Source: Arthrobacter sp. 18067
Lineage (GTDB): Bacteria; Actinomycetota; Actinomycetes; Actinomycetales; Micrococcaceae
Direction: 5' to 3'
DNA length: 64,000 bases
NCBI RefSeq assembly: GCF_902706295.1
Contig: NZ_CACSJJ010000004.1
Coordinates: 62,001 to 126,000, forward strand
Positions 50,211 through 58,643 of this stretch are shown piece by piece (position 1 is the first letter of the stretch; each line of letters begins with the position of its first letter). Under the pieces are notes generated by a model, which was not told the DNA's origin, ran no database searches, and worked only from the letters and a program-made list of their open reading frames with translations. A program made the position numbers and the translations under genes.

Positions 50211-50291
50211 TATCTCACATGCTCAGTGACGCCGAGGGCCGGCTGCAGAAAAATCTGCAACCGGCCCCGGTTGATATCCGCTTTGGCGTCC

Positions 50292-53108
50292 CTACGGCAT
50301 CCGGTAGAGGAAGGCTGCCATGGCGTCGCGGTTGATAGGCGACAGCGGGCGGTACGTGTACTGTCCGTCAGCCTCCAGCCAGCCCTTGGAGATCTCCTGT
50401 TCGTACATCCACGCCATCTCCTTGTAGAACTGCGTTCCATAGGGGACGTCATAGAATGGCAGCCAATTTGGCGGCTGGTAGTCGGGCTTGTTCGCCAGGC
50501 GGTACAGGAATGCAGCCATGGCGTCACGGTTGATGGGAGTCAAAGGTCGGTAGGTCCGTGAACCATCAGATTCCGTCCACCCCGATGAAATGCCTGTTTC
50601 AGCCAACCAGGACATTTCCTTGTAGAACTGCTGGGTGGTCAGCACGTCCTTGAACGGCGACTTGGCTGGCGGGGTGTAGGCAGGCGATCCCGCCATGCGG
50701 TAGAGGAACGCAGCCATCGCGTCACGGTTGATCGGTGTCACGGGGCGGTAAGTCACGGACTTGTCCGCTTCGACCCATCCCGTGGAGATCTTCCGGTCGG
50801 CCATCCATGCCATTTCCTTGTAGAACTGCTGGGTAGTCAGCACGTCCTTGAACGGCGACTTGGCTGGAGGCGTGAATGCGGGGCCCTTTGAGCTGAAGTA
50901 CGCCAGCCATTCGGAGGCTGCACCGTTAGCCAGTGCAAAGCCGTCCTTGATTTTGGCCGTTACCTTGACTTGGCCACGAGCTGTATATGTCCCGGCCGCA
51001 ACGGCAGTCCCCGAGATTTGGTATTCAGTGCCAATAGATTCCGGGATCGTGTACTTATCGTTCGCCATGTAAGGGGCCTCTGCGAAGCCAACTGCTTTCG
51101 GCGTGACCGCCTTGTCGGCCGTCACCACGGTCTGCGTAGCAGCGCTGGTCTTCACCACGGTGCCGTAGGCCGGTTTTGTGCCAGTTACCTTCACTGTCAG
51201 TGCCTTGCCCGCATCTGCATCCGCAAGTGTGTAACCCGTCCCCGTGGCGCCAGGGATGGCGGCACCGGCCCGATACCACTGGTACGAAAGCTCGACAGGT
51301 TCAGGTCCCCATGTTCCCGCGTCCATTGTCAGAGCGTTGCCGACATAGGCCGAGCCGCTGATAGTGGGAACGTTTGAGGACAGCATCCCCGGTTTTACCG
51401 TGGCCGTCGGAGCTGAGGTGCCTGAGACCGTGGGATGGAAGTCCTTTTTGGCTGTAACAGTAAAGGTGAGTGTAGAGCCCAGGTCTTCCGGCACGAGCGT
51501 GTACGAGTAGTCAGTGGCGCCGGGGATCGCAACCCCGCTTCGGTTCCACTGATGCGTCCACTGAGTGAGGTGGTTGAAGGTCCAGTTACCGATGTCCGTC
51601 GAGGTCAACGTTTTGCCTACGAAGGGCTCACCCGTGATCACCGGAGTTCCACCAATGATGGGCTCAGCTTCCAGCTCTACGTCTCGGAGGGCACCCGTTG
51701 CGTTAATGAGCCCCGCACCACAACCGCTGCACGTTGGTGCCTTGGCCGTTGCCTTGAGCTTCGCTTCTACGTCCTCCGGCTTCAAGGCTGGCAGGACCGA
51801 CAACATCATTGCTGCCACTCCTGCGACGTGCGGCGCAGCCATGGACGTGCCGGCTTTGAGGTAGTAGTCCTCCGTTGTGGCGCGGTCGGTACCGTTGTTG
51901 AGAGTGGACACGATGCCGCCCAGAACGTCCACGCGCATGTCGCCGCCGGGCGCCATGACGTCGATGGCCGCACCGTAGTTGGAGTAGTAGGCCTTGCTCT
52001 CATCTTTAGTGGTGGCGCCGACGTTGATGACGTCCCGGCAGTTGCCGGGGCTCACCAGCGATGCGTCGATGTTTTCATTGCCGGCCGATACGACTACCAC
52101 CGCGCCCTTGCCATGCGCGAAGTCCACGGCGTTCTGGATGGCTGCGGGACACGTGGACCGCCCACCAAGGCTGAGGTTGATGACGCGGGCAGGGTTGGCG
52201 TTCGCGGGGACACCGGTCACGGCTCCACCTGCGGCCCATACAATCGAGTCGACAATATCGGAGGTGTAGCCACCGCACGTGCCGATGGTGCGGATGGGCA
52301 CAACCTTGGCTTTCGGCGCCACGCCGGTGACGCCCTTTCCGTTACCACCTACGGCCGCAACAATGCCGGCTACGTGCGTCCCGTGCCAGGAAGAAATATT
52401 GGCAGGCTCACCCGGCGCACACTGACCAGCAGTGACGGCGTCTCCTTCATCCCGCGGGTTGGAGTCCCTCCCGTTCCCATCGCGTGCAACAGCGGGGTCG
52501 TTGATCATGTCGTAGCCAGGGAGGACGTTTGCGTTCAGGTCACTGTGGCTCAGAATGCCGCTGTCGATGACTGCAACTACGCTGCCCTCACCCTGATTGA
52601 TCTCCCATGCCAATGGCATGCGTATGCCGCCGCTGTTGTTGTCACCCACACCCCACTGAAAATCGAAGTAGGTGTCGTTGGGCCGGACATCGTGAAGCCG
52701 CATGATCGTGTCCGGTTCGGCATATTCCACATTGGGGTCCGCCGCCAGGGTGGCAGCCAGCTCACCTGCTTCTTCGGCCCCAAGCTTTCGGTCGGTCTTG
52801 ACGACCTCCTCGCCCGTGGCAGTGCTGCGAACCGCTTGGACAGGAACGCCTGCTGCACCGGCAGCCTGGCGAAGAGAGGACTGCCGATCAGCCGACTGGA
52901 TGCCCGCTCGCTCTTTGAACTTCACGATGAACTGATCGGTCGGTATCACCGACGATTGGGTGGCCGTCGATAACGGTGCCGCGCTCGGCGCCGGCACAGG
53001 CACGTCATCCGCCACTGCCGGCAACGCTGGCAAACCAGCTCCGACCAACGCGATAACGCCCACAAGTAGTATTTGAGAGCGCACGCTGGCTCTCCGTCGG
53101 TTCTGCAT
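50292..53108 (-). CDS. Secreted subtilisin-like (S8) serine protease with C-terminal SLH-like repeats, copy B
   Basis: Paralogue of copy A, 938 residues with the same order of parts: signal peptide, propeptide, S8 domain with Asp near 182 (VVAVIDSGILSHSDLNANVL), His in SSWHGTHVAGIVAAVGGN and Ser in GTSMAAPHVAGVAAMML, two or three Ig-like modules, and three SLH-like repeats (AKSPFKDVLTTQQFYKEMAW...). The third repeat is more divergent (WLPFYDVPYGTQFYKEMAW). ATG 53108 matches the MQNRRRASVRS start of copy A; ten earlier codons lie in the leader. Conservation is strong in repeats 1 and 2 and weaker in the Ig-like part, which suggests different surface or substrate contacts. Confidence 0.92.
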   Translation of the reverse strand: MQNRRRASVRSQILLVGVIALVGAGLPALPAVADDVPVPAPSAAPLSTATQSSVIPTDQFIVKFKERAGIQSADRQSSLRQAAGAAGVPVQAVRSTATGEEVVKTDRKLGAEEAGELAATLAADPNVEYAEPDTIMRLHDVRPNDTYFDFQWGVGDNNSGGIRMPLAWEINQGEGSVVAVIDSGILSHSDLNANVLPGYDMINDPAVARDGNGRDSNPRDEGDAVTAGQCAPGEPANISSWHGTHVAGIVAAVGGNGKGVTGVAPKAKVVPIRTIGTCGGYTSDIVDSIVWAAGGAVTGVPANANPARVINLSLGGRSTCPAAIQNAVDFAHGKGAVVVVSAGNENIDASLVSPGNCRDVINVGATTKDESKAYYSNYGAAIDVMAPGGDMRVDVLGGIVSTLNNGTDRATTEDYYLKAGTSMAAPHVAGVAAMMLSVLPALKPEDVEAKLKATAKAPTCSGCGAGLINATGALRDVELEAEPIIGGTPVITGEPFVGKTLTSTDIGNWTFNHLTQWTHQWNRSGVAIPGATDYSYTLVPEDLGSTLTFTVTAKKDFHPTVSGTSAPTATVKPGMLSSNVPTISGSAYVGNALTMDAGTWGPEPVELSYQWYRAGAAIPGATGTGYTLADADAGKALTVKVTGTKPAYGTVVKTSAATQTVVTADKAVTPKAVGFAEAPYMANDKYTIPESIGTEYQISGTAVAAGTYTARGQVKVTAKIKDGFALANGAASEWLAYFSSKGPAFTPPAKSPFKDVLTTQQFYKEMAWMADRKISTGWVEADKSVTYRPVTPINRDAMAAFLYRMAGSPAYTPPAKSPFKDVLTTQQFYKEMSWLAETGISSGWTESDGSRTYRPLTPINRDAMAAFLYRLANKPDYQPPNWLPFYDVPYGTQFYKEMAWMYEQEISKGWLEADGQYTYRPLSPINRDAMAAFLYRMP

Positions 53109-53220
53109 AGACAGCGCCCTCTGCTCAAACGCCCCCAAGAGCGCGGAAAAATGGCCGCGAGTCTACGGCCAGCATGAGTTTAGCCACTCTCTGGAGTTTC
53201 CTGCGAATTTCCTGAGAGTG
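53109..53220 (-). repeat. Duplicated upstream control region of protease copy B
   Basis: Partner of the region at 50099-50210. The two differ in the centre of the GGCCG...CGGCC inverted repeat and in the stretch beyond it, but keep the AGAGGGC ribosome-binding site and the GCGCGGAAAAATGGCCGCGA block. Confidence 0.8.
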
Positions 53221-53280
53221 CGACGCGAGGGAGACAGAGATACACCCTTTTTCGGTTGCTTATATGCGCGGTGGGTTGTC

Positions 53281-54204
53281 CTACTCGGCGGGTGCCGGAG
53301 CGGTATCCAATACGCGGCGCTTCACGTCCCTGCGCGTGGTTTCGGATTGGAAGCCACATTCCGCGAGCCCTTTGGGCCAGTCTCCCCCGCACGCCGCCAG
53401 GACTTCAAAGCACGCCCTTATCAGCTCCTTTGGCGGTGGGATATGGCCGTCCCCAGTGTCAGGTCCCCAGCGGTCCATCAGCATGTACAAGTTCTCAGAA
53501 CCACCTACTGCGTCCACAAAGGGAAGCTGGTGCTTCTGGACATGGAACCAGTCCTTGGCGTTCTGAATAAGTGCAACCGTGTGGCTGAAGCCGGCCGAGT
53601 AAGCCGGGACCAGGTCATGTGCAACACTCGCAGGCAGCTCGGACATGTCTTTGCCCTCCATATCCCACGCGTAAGTCATGTAACGCTCAACCGCACCAGG
53701 GTAGAAACGGGATATCGAGGTCTGAGGATTGACCGCAAGCGCCAGCGAAGTAGGGAAAAAGCGCGACAAAGCGAGGCTGGCGTATCCGCCGGCGGAGCTG
53801 CCGAAGAACATTACGTTGTACCCCCCGGTTTCCCGGACGATACGTCGAACAACGTCAGCCAGCGTCGCTTGCAGGTCAGGCTGCTCTCTGGACCCCGCGT
53901 ACCAAGCGAGGTTGAATTCCGAGGATTTACGGAGACTTGGATCGGAGATAAAGATCCGGTTGACTGGCAGTCCAGCCGTCACACCTTGCCCGAGGAACCA
54001 AGGGAGTCGGACGTCCTTCTCGGCCGCACCGTGGAAGCACACGAGCGTGATATCCGAGTCGGAGGGGATGTTCAGTATCTCGAGCGGCAAGCCTTGATAC
54101 TGGATCTCAATAAGCCCGGCGGGAACCTCTTCTGCGGACAGGAACTCCCCAAGATCTTCAAAGGTGGATGGCGTGGGGATATCAGCGGATTGGTTTTCTG
54201 GCAC
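53281..54204 (-). CDS. Alpha/beta-hydrolase family protein
   Basis: About 307 residues with no signal peptide. The nucleophile elbow is VMFFGSSAGGYASLAL (G-x-S-x-G type), preceded by ITLVCFHGAAEKDVRLPW at the oxyanion side and a candidate Asp/His in the C-terminal third (LPFVDAVGG; GDGHIPPPKEL). This resembles hydrolases found beside surface-polysaccharide genes, but no substrate can be given. Two GTG codons stand in tandem; the second (54204) lies six bases after a TAGACT -10 candidate and fits the leaderless pattern. It is downstream of an MFS gene and upstream of the proteases. Confidence 0.78.
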   Translation of the reverse strand: MPENQSADIPTPSTFEDLGEFLSAEEVPAGLIEIQYQGLPLEILNIPSDSDITLVCFHGAAEKDVRLPWFLGQGVTAGLPVNRIFISDPSLRKSSEFNLAWYAGSREQPDLQATLADVVRRIVRETGGYNVMFFGSSAGGYASLALSRFFPTSLALAVNPQTSISRFYPGAVERYMTYAWDMEGKDMSELPASVAHDLVPAYSAGFSHTVALIQNAKDWFHVQKHQLPFVDAVGGSENLYMLMDRWGPDTGDGHIPPPKELIRACFEVLAACGGDWPKGLAECGFQSETTRRDVKRRVLDTAPAPAE

Positions 54205-54262
54205 CACGGTAGTCTAGCTGCGGCGGTCAACGACCCCTTAATTTGTTCCGCGAGACTCCCAC

Positions 54263-55480
54263 CTAATAATTACGCCGGTGCTTTAACCTCGGAATTGCGA
54301 CGGCGAACACCACCGCCGCTGCGAAGCCCAGTACGCCTGTGGCCCAGATACCAGCGGACAGTGAAATGGCGGCCGTCAGCCCGGAAAGGAGTACCGGTCC
54401 CCCGGTGGCACCCGAATCGGCGATGAAGCGCCAAATGCCCAGGAAGTGGCTCCGACCGTTGTCCGGTGAGAAGTCGGCGCCGAGCGTCATGATGAGTCCG
54501 GAGCTGATGCCATTGCCAAACCCGATCAGCAGGGCAACCAGCAGCAAAGGCACAAACCCTCCAGTGAACGGGATCAGGATCAGGGCACTTCCCATAATCA
54601 CCGTGGACGGGATGGCCACCCACTGCCGCCCCTTCCTGTCCATGAGCTTTCCGGCAGGGTAGAACACCAGCATGTCGATCGCTCCGGACAGGCCGAAGAG
54701 CAGGGAAGCATGCGTGGCGTCGAGGCCCAGGTGATCCGCCCACAACGGGATAACCACCTGTCGCGAAGCCCGCAAAGCACTGAGCAGCAGGATGCCGAAA
54801 CCGACGGACAGGAACACCCCCGCGTGGGAGACCGCGACGCTCCGCAACGTGGACGCCGGGGGGCGAGGACCGCCGTCGGACGCGTCTGGGGCCACCAGGT
54901 CCGGGATGGTGAGCGACAAAGCCGCAGCCGCCATCATGCCCGCAAAGCCCACCCAGTAGGCCCCGCTGATTCCGGCGAACTGCATCACGCCGGCCCCAAC
55001 GAAAGGCCCAATGAAGATGCCGATCCTTGTCACGCCGCCCAGCGTGGACAATGCCCGTGCGCGGTACAGAACCGGGACCGCTTCCGTCAGGAACTTCTGC
55101 CGGGCAAGGTTGAAGACGCTGGCTGACATGCCCACCAAAGTCATGGAGGCCGCAAGTAACCAGAGCCCGTGTTCCATTTGTGGTGCGAAGGCCGCGGCAC
55201 CTAGCGCGATTGCGCCCAGGGCGCCGGCCCCTACGATCGACCATCGTTCGCCGAACTTCTCCGTGATGATCGACGCCGGAATGTTGAAGATCCAGGATCC
55301 CAGTCCGATCAGGGTCACGATCAACGCTGAAACTGCTACAGACGCCCCGAGGTCACGTGCCGAGAGCGCAATGACGGGAAGGACCGCCCCTTCACCTATA
55401 CAAAACAGAAGTGCAGGCCCGAAGGCCGGCAATGCAACACTGCGAAGGCTGAACGCTTGATTCGTCTGGGTCCTGGTCAT
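54263..55480 (-). CDS. Major facilitator superfamily transporter
   Basis: A 405-residue membrane protein with 12 predicted helices. LGSWIFNIPASIITEKFGERW is the loop 2-3 region (shown in part, PASIITEKFGER), and the second half repeats it as GKLMDRKGRQWVAIPSTVI. YRARALSTLGGVTRIGIFIGP suggests a drug/metabolite exporter of the DHA1 type, but the substrate is unknown. ATG 55480 lies seven bases after TAGGAT, so a leaderless start is likely; ATG 55489, nine bases earlier, is the alternative. Confidence 0.85.
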   Translation of the reverse strand: MTRTQTNQAFSLRSVALPAFGPALLFCIGEGAVLPVIALSARDLGASVAVSALIVTLIGLGSWIFNIPASIITEKFGERWSIVGAGALGAIALGAAAFAPQMEHGLWLLAASMTLVGMSASVFNLARQKFLTEAVPVLYRARALSTLGGVTRIGIFIGPFVGAGVMQFAGISGAYWVGFAGMMAAAALSLTIPDLVAPDASDGGPRPPASTLRSVAVSHAGVFLSVGFGILLLSALRASRQVVIPLWADHLGLDATHASLLFGLSGAIDMLVFYPAGKLMDRKGRQWVAIPSTVIMGSALILIPFTGGFVPLLLVALLIGFGNGISSGLIMTLGADFSPDNGRSHFLGIWRFIADSGATGGPVLLSGLTAAISLSAGIWATGVLGFAAAVVFAVAIPRLKHRRNY

Positions 55481-55562
55481 CCCTTTCATCCTAGGACTGC
55501 AGCAGTTGGGGTCGGGTCCTGCATTACGTTGTGCAATGCGCCCCGGCGCACTAGTGGGGTCC

Positions 55563-55603
55563 GCAGTTGTAGCGGCTCCGGGATCCGGAGCCGCAACAAC
55601 TGC
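55563..55603 (-). terminator. Hairpin terminator after the chaplin-like gene
   Basis: GCAGTTGTAGCGGCTCCGG (55563-55581) pairs with CCGGAGCCGCAACAACTGC (55585-55603): 19 bp with one mismatch and a three-base loop. It begins 27 bp after the stop codon. No T-tract follows. Confidence 0.7.
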
Positions 55604-55630
55604 ATGCGAAGCGGGATTGCTTGCCGCGGA

Positions 55631-57316
55631 CTACCGGCGGTTGGCTGCTGCCTTCCGGCGGCTACCCGCGGCCAGGAGCAGGCCCATCAAAAGCATGGCT
55701 CCTGCCCAGATAATGAAGCTGCCGTTCAGCCCCGTATTGGCCAGTGCGCTTGAGGTCCCGACGGCGGTGGAGGCCGCCGTGGTCATCGCACCCTTTGTGG
55801 AAGCAAGGGTCACAACGGTGCCGGCTTGGGTACCGAGACCAGCCGTGATGACGTCCGTGCTGATGCCAGTAGCGGGGGTGTTGCCGCCAGCATCAAGGCC
55901 GCCACCAGCAGGCGGGTTCACTACGGGAGGCGTGACAACCGGAGGGTTCACCACGGGAGGCGTAACAACCGGAGGGTTCACCACGGGAGGCGTAACAACC
56001 GGAGGGTTCACCACGGGAGGCGTAACAACGGGCGGGTTCACAACCGGAGGGTTCACCACGGGAGGCGTAACAACCGGAGGATTCACGACCGGCGGCGTAA
56101 CCGTGCCGACCGAGCCACCTCCGACGCCCACTGATCTGGAACCAACGGTGACGGGAGCGGTAATCGGAATGATCAACTGAGTGCCTGAGAGCAGTCCGTC
56201 GTTGCCGGAAGTGGTGCTGCCACCTGTATTTCCGGCCGGAGCAGGCCCACCCGTTGAGCCGGCAGTACCGGTGTTCGTGGCGGAAGAATCCCCCAGCACA
56301 CCAGCAGAGGTCGAGCCCAGGTTCACCGGAGCCGTGATCGGAGCAACAACCTGCGTGCCCGAACCAACACCATCGGAACCACTGGTCGAAGCACCTGATG
56401 TGGTGCCGGTAGGAGCCGTCCCACCCGTTGAACCGGCAGTACCGGAGGTGGCGGAGGAATCACCCAACACACCAGCCGACGTAGCGCCCAGGTTCACCGG
56501 AGCCGTGATCGGAGCAACAACCTGCGTGCCCGAACCAACACCGTCAGAACCGCTCGTCGTAGCCCCCGAAGTCGAGCCAGCAGGAGCAGACCCACCGGCA
56601 GTACCACCAGTACCGGACGTAGCCGAGGAATCCCCAGCCACACCCACGGCAGTGGCCCCGATGTTAACAGGGACCGATATCGGAGCCACTACCTGAGCGC
56701 CGGATGCGATTGACTCTCCCCCCGACGTTGTTGCCTGCGCCGGCGCTTGAGCCGGTGCGGGAGCTGATGTTGCCGGCGTTGAGGTGGCAGATGAGTCACC
56801 CAGAACGCCCGCCGACGTCGACCCCACCGTGATGGGAACCGTCACCGGAGCGACCACTTGGGTTCCCGAGGCGATGCCGCCGGAACCGCTGGTCCCGGCT
56901 CCCGGCGTCGAACTTGTTGCCGCTGCTGGTGCGGCAGGTGTGGCTGGGCTCGCCACAGTGGAGCCCCCCAGCAGACCCACTGACGACGAGCCCAGGTTTA
57001 TGGGCACCGAAACCGGGGCGACTACTTGCGTCCCGGAACCGATGCTGTCGGAGCCGCTGGTTGTGGCAGCAGGCGCTGTGCCCGAACTTCCAGCAGTTGC
57101 CGGCGCGGACGTCGTAGCTGCTGAATCCCCCAACAGTCCCAGTGATGTGGCGCCGGTGGTGATAGGCGCTGTTACAGGCGCAACCACCTGCGTTCCGGAA
57201 AGGAGCCCGTCCTTGCCGCTGGCGGTATCCGCGGCATTTGCCGCGGTTGCGCTGAGGACAATCATGCCCCCGGCAAAGCATGTGCCGATGAGGCACTTGC
57301 GTAGGGTCGTGTTCAT
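55631..57316 (-). CDS. Chaplin-like repeat surface protein with LAXTG sorting signal
   Basis: A 561-residue secreted protein. Signal peptide residues 1-29 (ending TAANAADTASG). Then come seven repeats of about 60 residues, each with a core like SGTQVVAPVTVPITVGSTSAG followed by VLGDSSA and a Thr/Ser/Gly/Ala-rich linker. The core matches the hydrophobic pattern of chaplin domains (V-x-VP-x-x-VP-x-N-x-x-G-x-x-x-x-x-x-G-L) but lacks the two chaplin cysteines. Twelve PPVV(N/T) units follow as a wall-spanning stalk. The C-terminus is ALANTG, a hydrophobic helix and RRKAAANRR, an LAXTG signal as used by class E sortases on long chaplins. Probable amyloid-like or adhesive wall protein (inference). 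Confidence 0.82.
   Translation of the reverse strand: MNTTLRKCLIGTCFAGGMIVLSATAANAADTASGKDGLLSGTQVVAPVTAPITTGATSLGLLGDSAATTSAPATAGSSGTAPAATTSGSDSIGSGTQVVAPVSVPINLGSSSVGLLGGSTVASPATPAAPAAATSSTPGAGTSGSGGIASGTQVVAPVTVPITVGSTSAGVLGDSSATSTPATSAPAPAQAPAQATTSGGESIASGAQVVAPISVPVNIGATAVGVAGDSSATSGTGGTAGGSAPAGSTSGATTSGSDGVGSGTQVVAPITAPVNLGATSAGVLGDSSATSGTAGSTGGTAPTGTTSGASTSGSDGVGSGTQVVAPITAPVNLGSTSAGVLGDSSATNTGTAGSTGGPAPAGNTGGSTTSGNDGLLSGTQLIIPITAPVTVGSRSVGVGGGSVGTVTPPVVNPPVVTPPVVNPPVVNPPVVTPPVVNPPVVTPPVVNPPVVTPPVVNPPVVTPPVVNPPAGGGLDAGGNTPATGISTDVITAGLGTQAGTVVTLASTKGAMTTAASTAVGTSSALANTGLNGSFIIWAGAMLLMGLLLAAGSRRKAAANRR
55915..56105. repeat. Tandem 30-bp DNA repeats encoding the PPVVN/PPVVT stalk
   Basis: A nearly exact repeat of GGAGGCGTAACAACC and GGAGGGTTCACCACG modules fills the part of the chaplin-like gene that encodes the Pro-Val stalk. 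The near identity at DNA level suggests recent expansion, and the copy number is likely to vary between strains. Confidence 0.85.
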
Positions 57317-57414
57317 TGTGATCTTCTCCTGAAGGTCTTGTTCCCAGAGGCGTCCGTTGACGGATCGCCCGAATTACCGTCTGCTGCGGGCTAATGGGCA
57401 GCTGGGCTGGGGAA

Positions 57415-58530
57415 CTAGTCAGGAGAGGAGCCGGGATCAAAACAGACCGGCTTTGGATGTTGTTCATCGCTGACCGTCACAAGGTCAGTAAGGGAATCCG
57501 CGGGAATGATCAGGGCGCCGTGCAGAAAGGCTGCCGCCGGGCTGGGTGGACCGTTTTGGGAGTTACCAGACCCAGCACCAGCCAAGCCAGCCGGTACAGC
57601 TTTGGGGTCCGCTGGCAACTCCGCCGGCGCCCTCGGGTTGCCCGTCGACGCTGCGCCAACTGCCGGTACCTTGCCTGAAGAGCCGAGCACGCGGGTTATG
57701 GAAAGCACCTGTGCATTGGTAGCGAGTGCTGGCTGTTCGACTTGCGCGGGAACTGATTCTTGGGGTGGAGTTACGGCAGCAGCGTCACGTTCCGGTGAAC
57801 TTACGACGCCGGAACTTGGGAGCGTGCCGACGCCCGGGGCCGTATCTCCAGCCGGCGTGGCGGGAGGTTCGGAGCCCCCACCGACCAGCGGCGGAAACCC
57901 TGATACAACGGGTGGAATAACGGAGGGAACCGGCGGAAGGACCGTATCAACCCCGTCGACGATCGGCTGAAGAATGGGGGTGGTCACATCGGTGACGGGT
58001 TCCAGGGCAACGGGGACCAAGGCTTCGTTGACGGGAGGAACTACAGCCTCCACCGTTTGGTCTACGGTTCCGGTTACCGGAACCACCACCGTGCCCACAA
58101 CGGTTTCGGCCGTGTCAGCCGGAACCACGTGGTTAGCGACCGGGACCGTCCCGACAATTGTGTCGACCGATCCCCCAACGTGCTCCACTATGGGCGTCAC
58201 CACCGGAACGTGGACAATTATCGGCTTCGTGGGCACTACCGCTTTGACAGGTGCGGGCAGAGGCACGTTCGGGACAGGGATGCTGATGGTGGGAGCCGTC
58301 GCAGGTGGAACAGCAGCTTTTGCAACGGACCCGATGGCGCCTGTTGCCGAGGAAACAGCAGCGGAAACGTTGGACGATGCTCCACCAAGAAGTGTGTGGT
58401 TGTCCGCAACTCCGCTGTCGGCACTCGCAGCTGTTGCGGAGAGTGCCATCCAGATTGCCGTACCGGCTCCAGCGATCACGACAGAGCGGAGAATGTTGGT
58501 AGCACGCGGGAATACGCGTGTGCCCTTCAT
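57415..58530 (-). CDS. Secreted Val/Pro-rich protein
   Basis: A 371-residue exported protein. The signal peptide is residues 1-38 (ILRSVVIAGAGTAIWMALSA...ASA). The mature part is low-complexity: a stretch of short Val-Pro units (SIPVPNVPLPAPVKAVVPTK, then VHVPVVTPIVEHVGG) resembles the chaplin-like hydrophobic pattern, followed by Pro/Val-rich and Ser/Gly-rich linkers. The C-terminus ends in HPKPVCFDPGSSPD without sortase signal. It lies 98 bp upstream of the chaplin-like gene on the same strand, and both may form one surface layer. No enzyme motif is seen. Confidence 0.7.
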   Translation of the reverse strand: MKGTRVFPRATNILRSVVIAGAGTAIWMALSATAASADSGVADNHTLLGGASSNVSAAVSSATGAIGSVAKAAVPPATAPTISIPVPNVPLPAPVKAVVPTKPIIVHVPVVTPIVEHVGGSVDTIVGTVPVANHVVPADTAETVVGTVVVPVTGTVDQTVEAVVPPVNEALVPVALEPVTDVTTPILQPIVDGVDTVLPPVPSVIPPVVSGFPPLVGGGSEPPATPAGDTAPGVGTLPSSGVVSSPERDAAAVTPPQESVPAQVEQPALATNAQVLSITRVLGSSGKVPAVGAASTGNPRAPAELPADPKAVPAGLAGAGSGNSQNGPPSPAAAFLHGALIIPADSLTDLVTVSDEQHPKPVCFDPGSSPD

Positions 58531-58643
58531 CTCGACACCCCCAGGTAGTCGCGAACCGAATGGTCGCCTTCATCCTAGGACTGGAGCTACCCATTAGTCC
58601 ATGGCTGGGAGTAAACAAGATGACAAATTTGTAAGGACCCTTG

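Noticed and set aside
51435..52973. Plus-strand open frame of 512 codons
   Set aside because: Antisense to protease copy B; no domain pattern and no ribosome-binding site.
55915..56105. Possible CRISPR or satellite array
   Set aside because: The repeats are in frame within a gene and encode a Pro-Val stalk.
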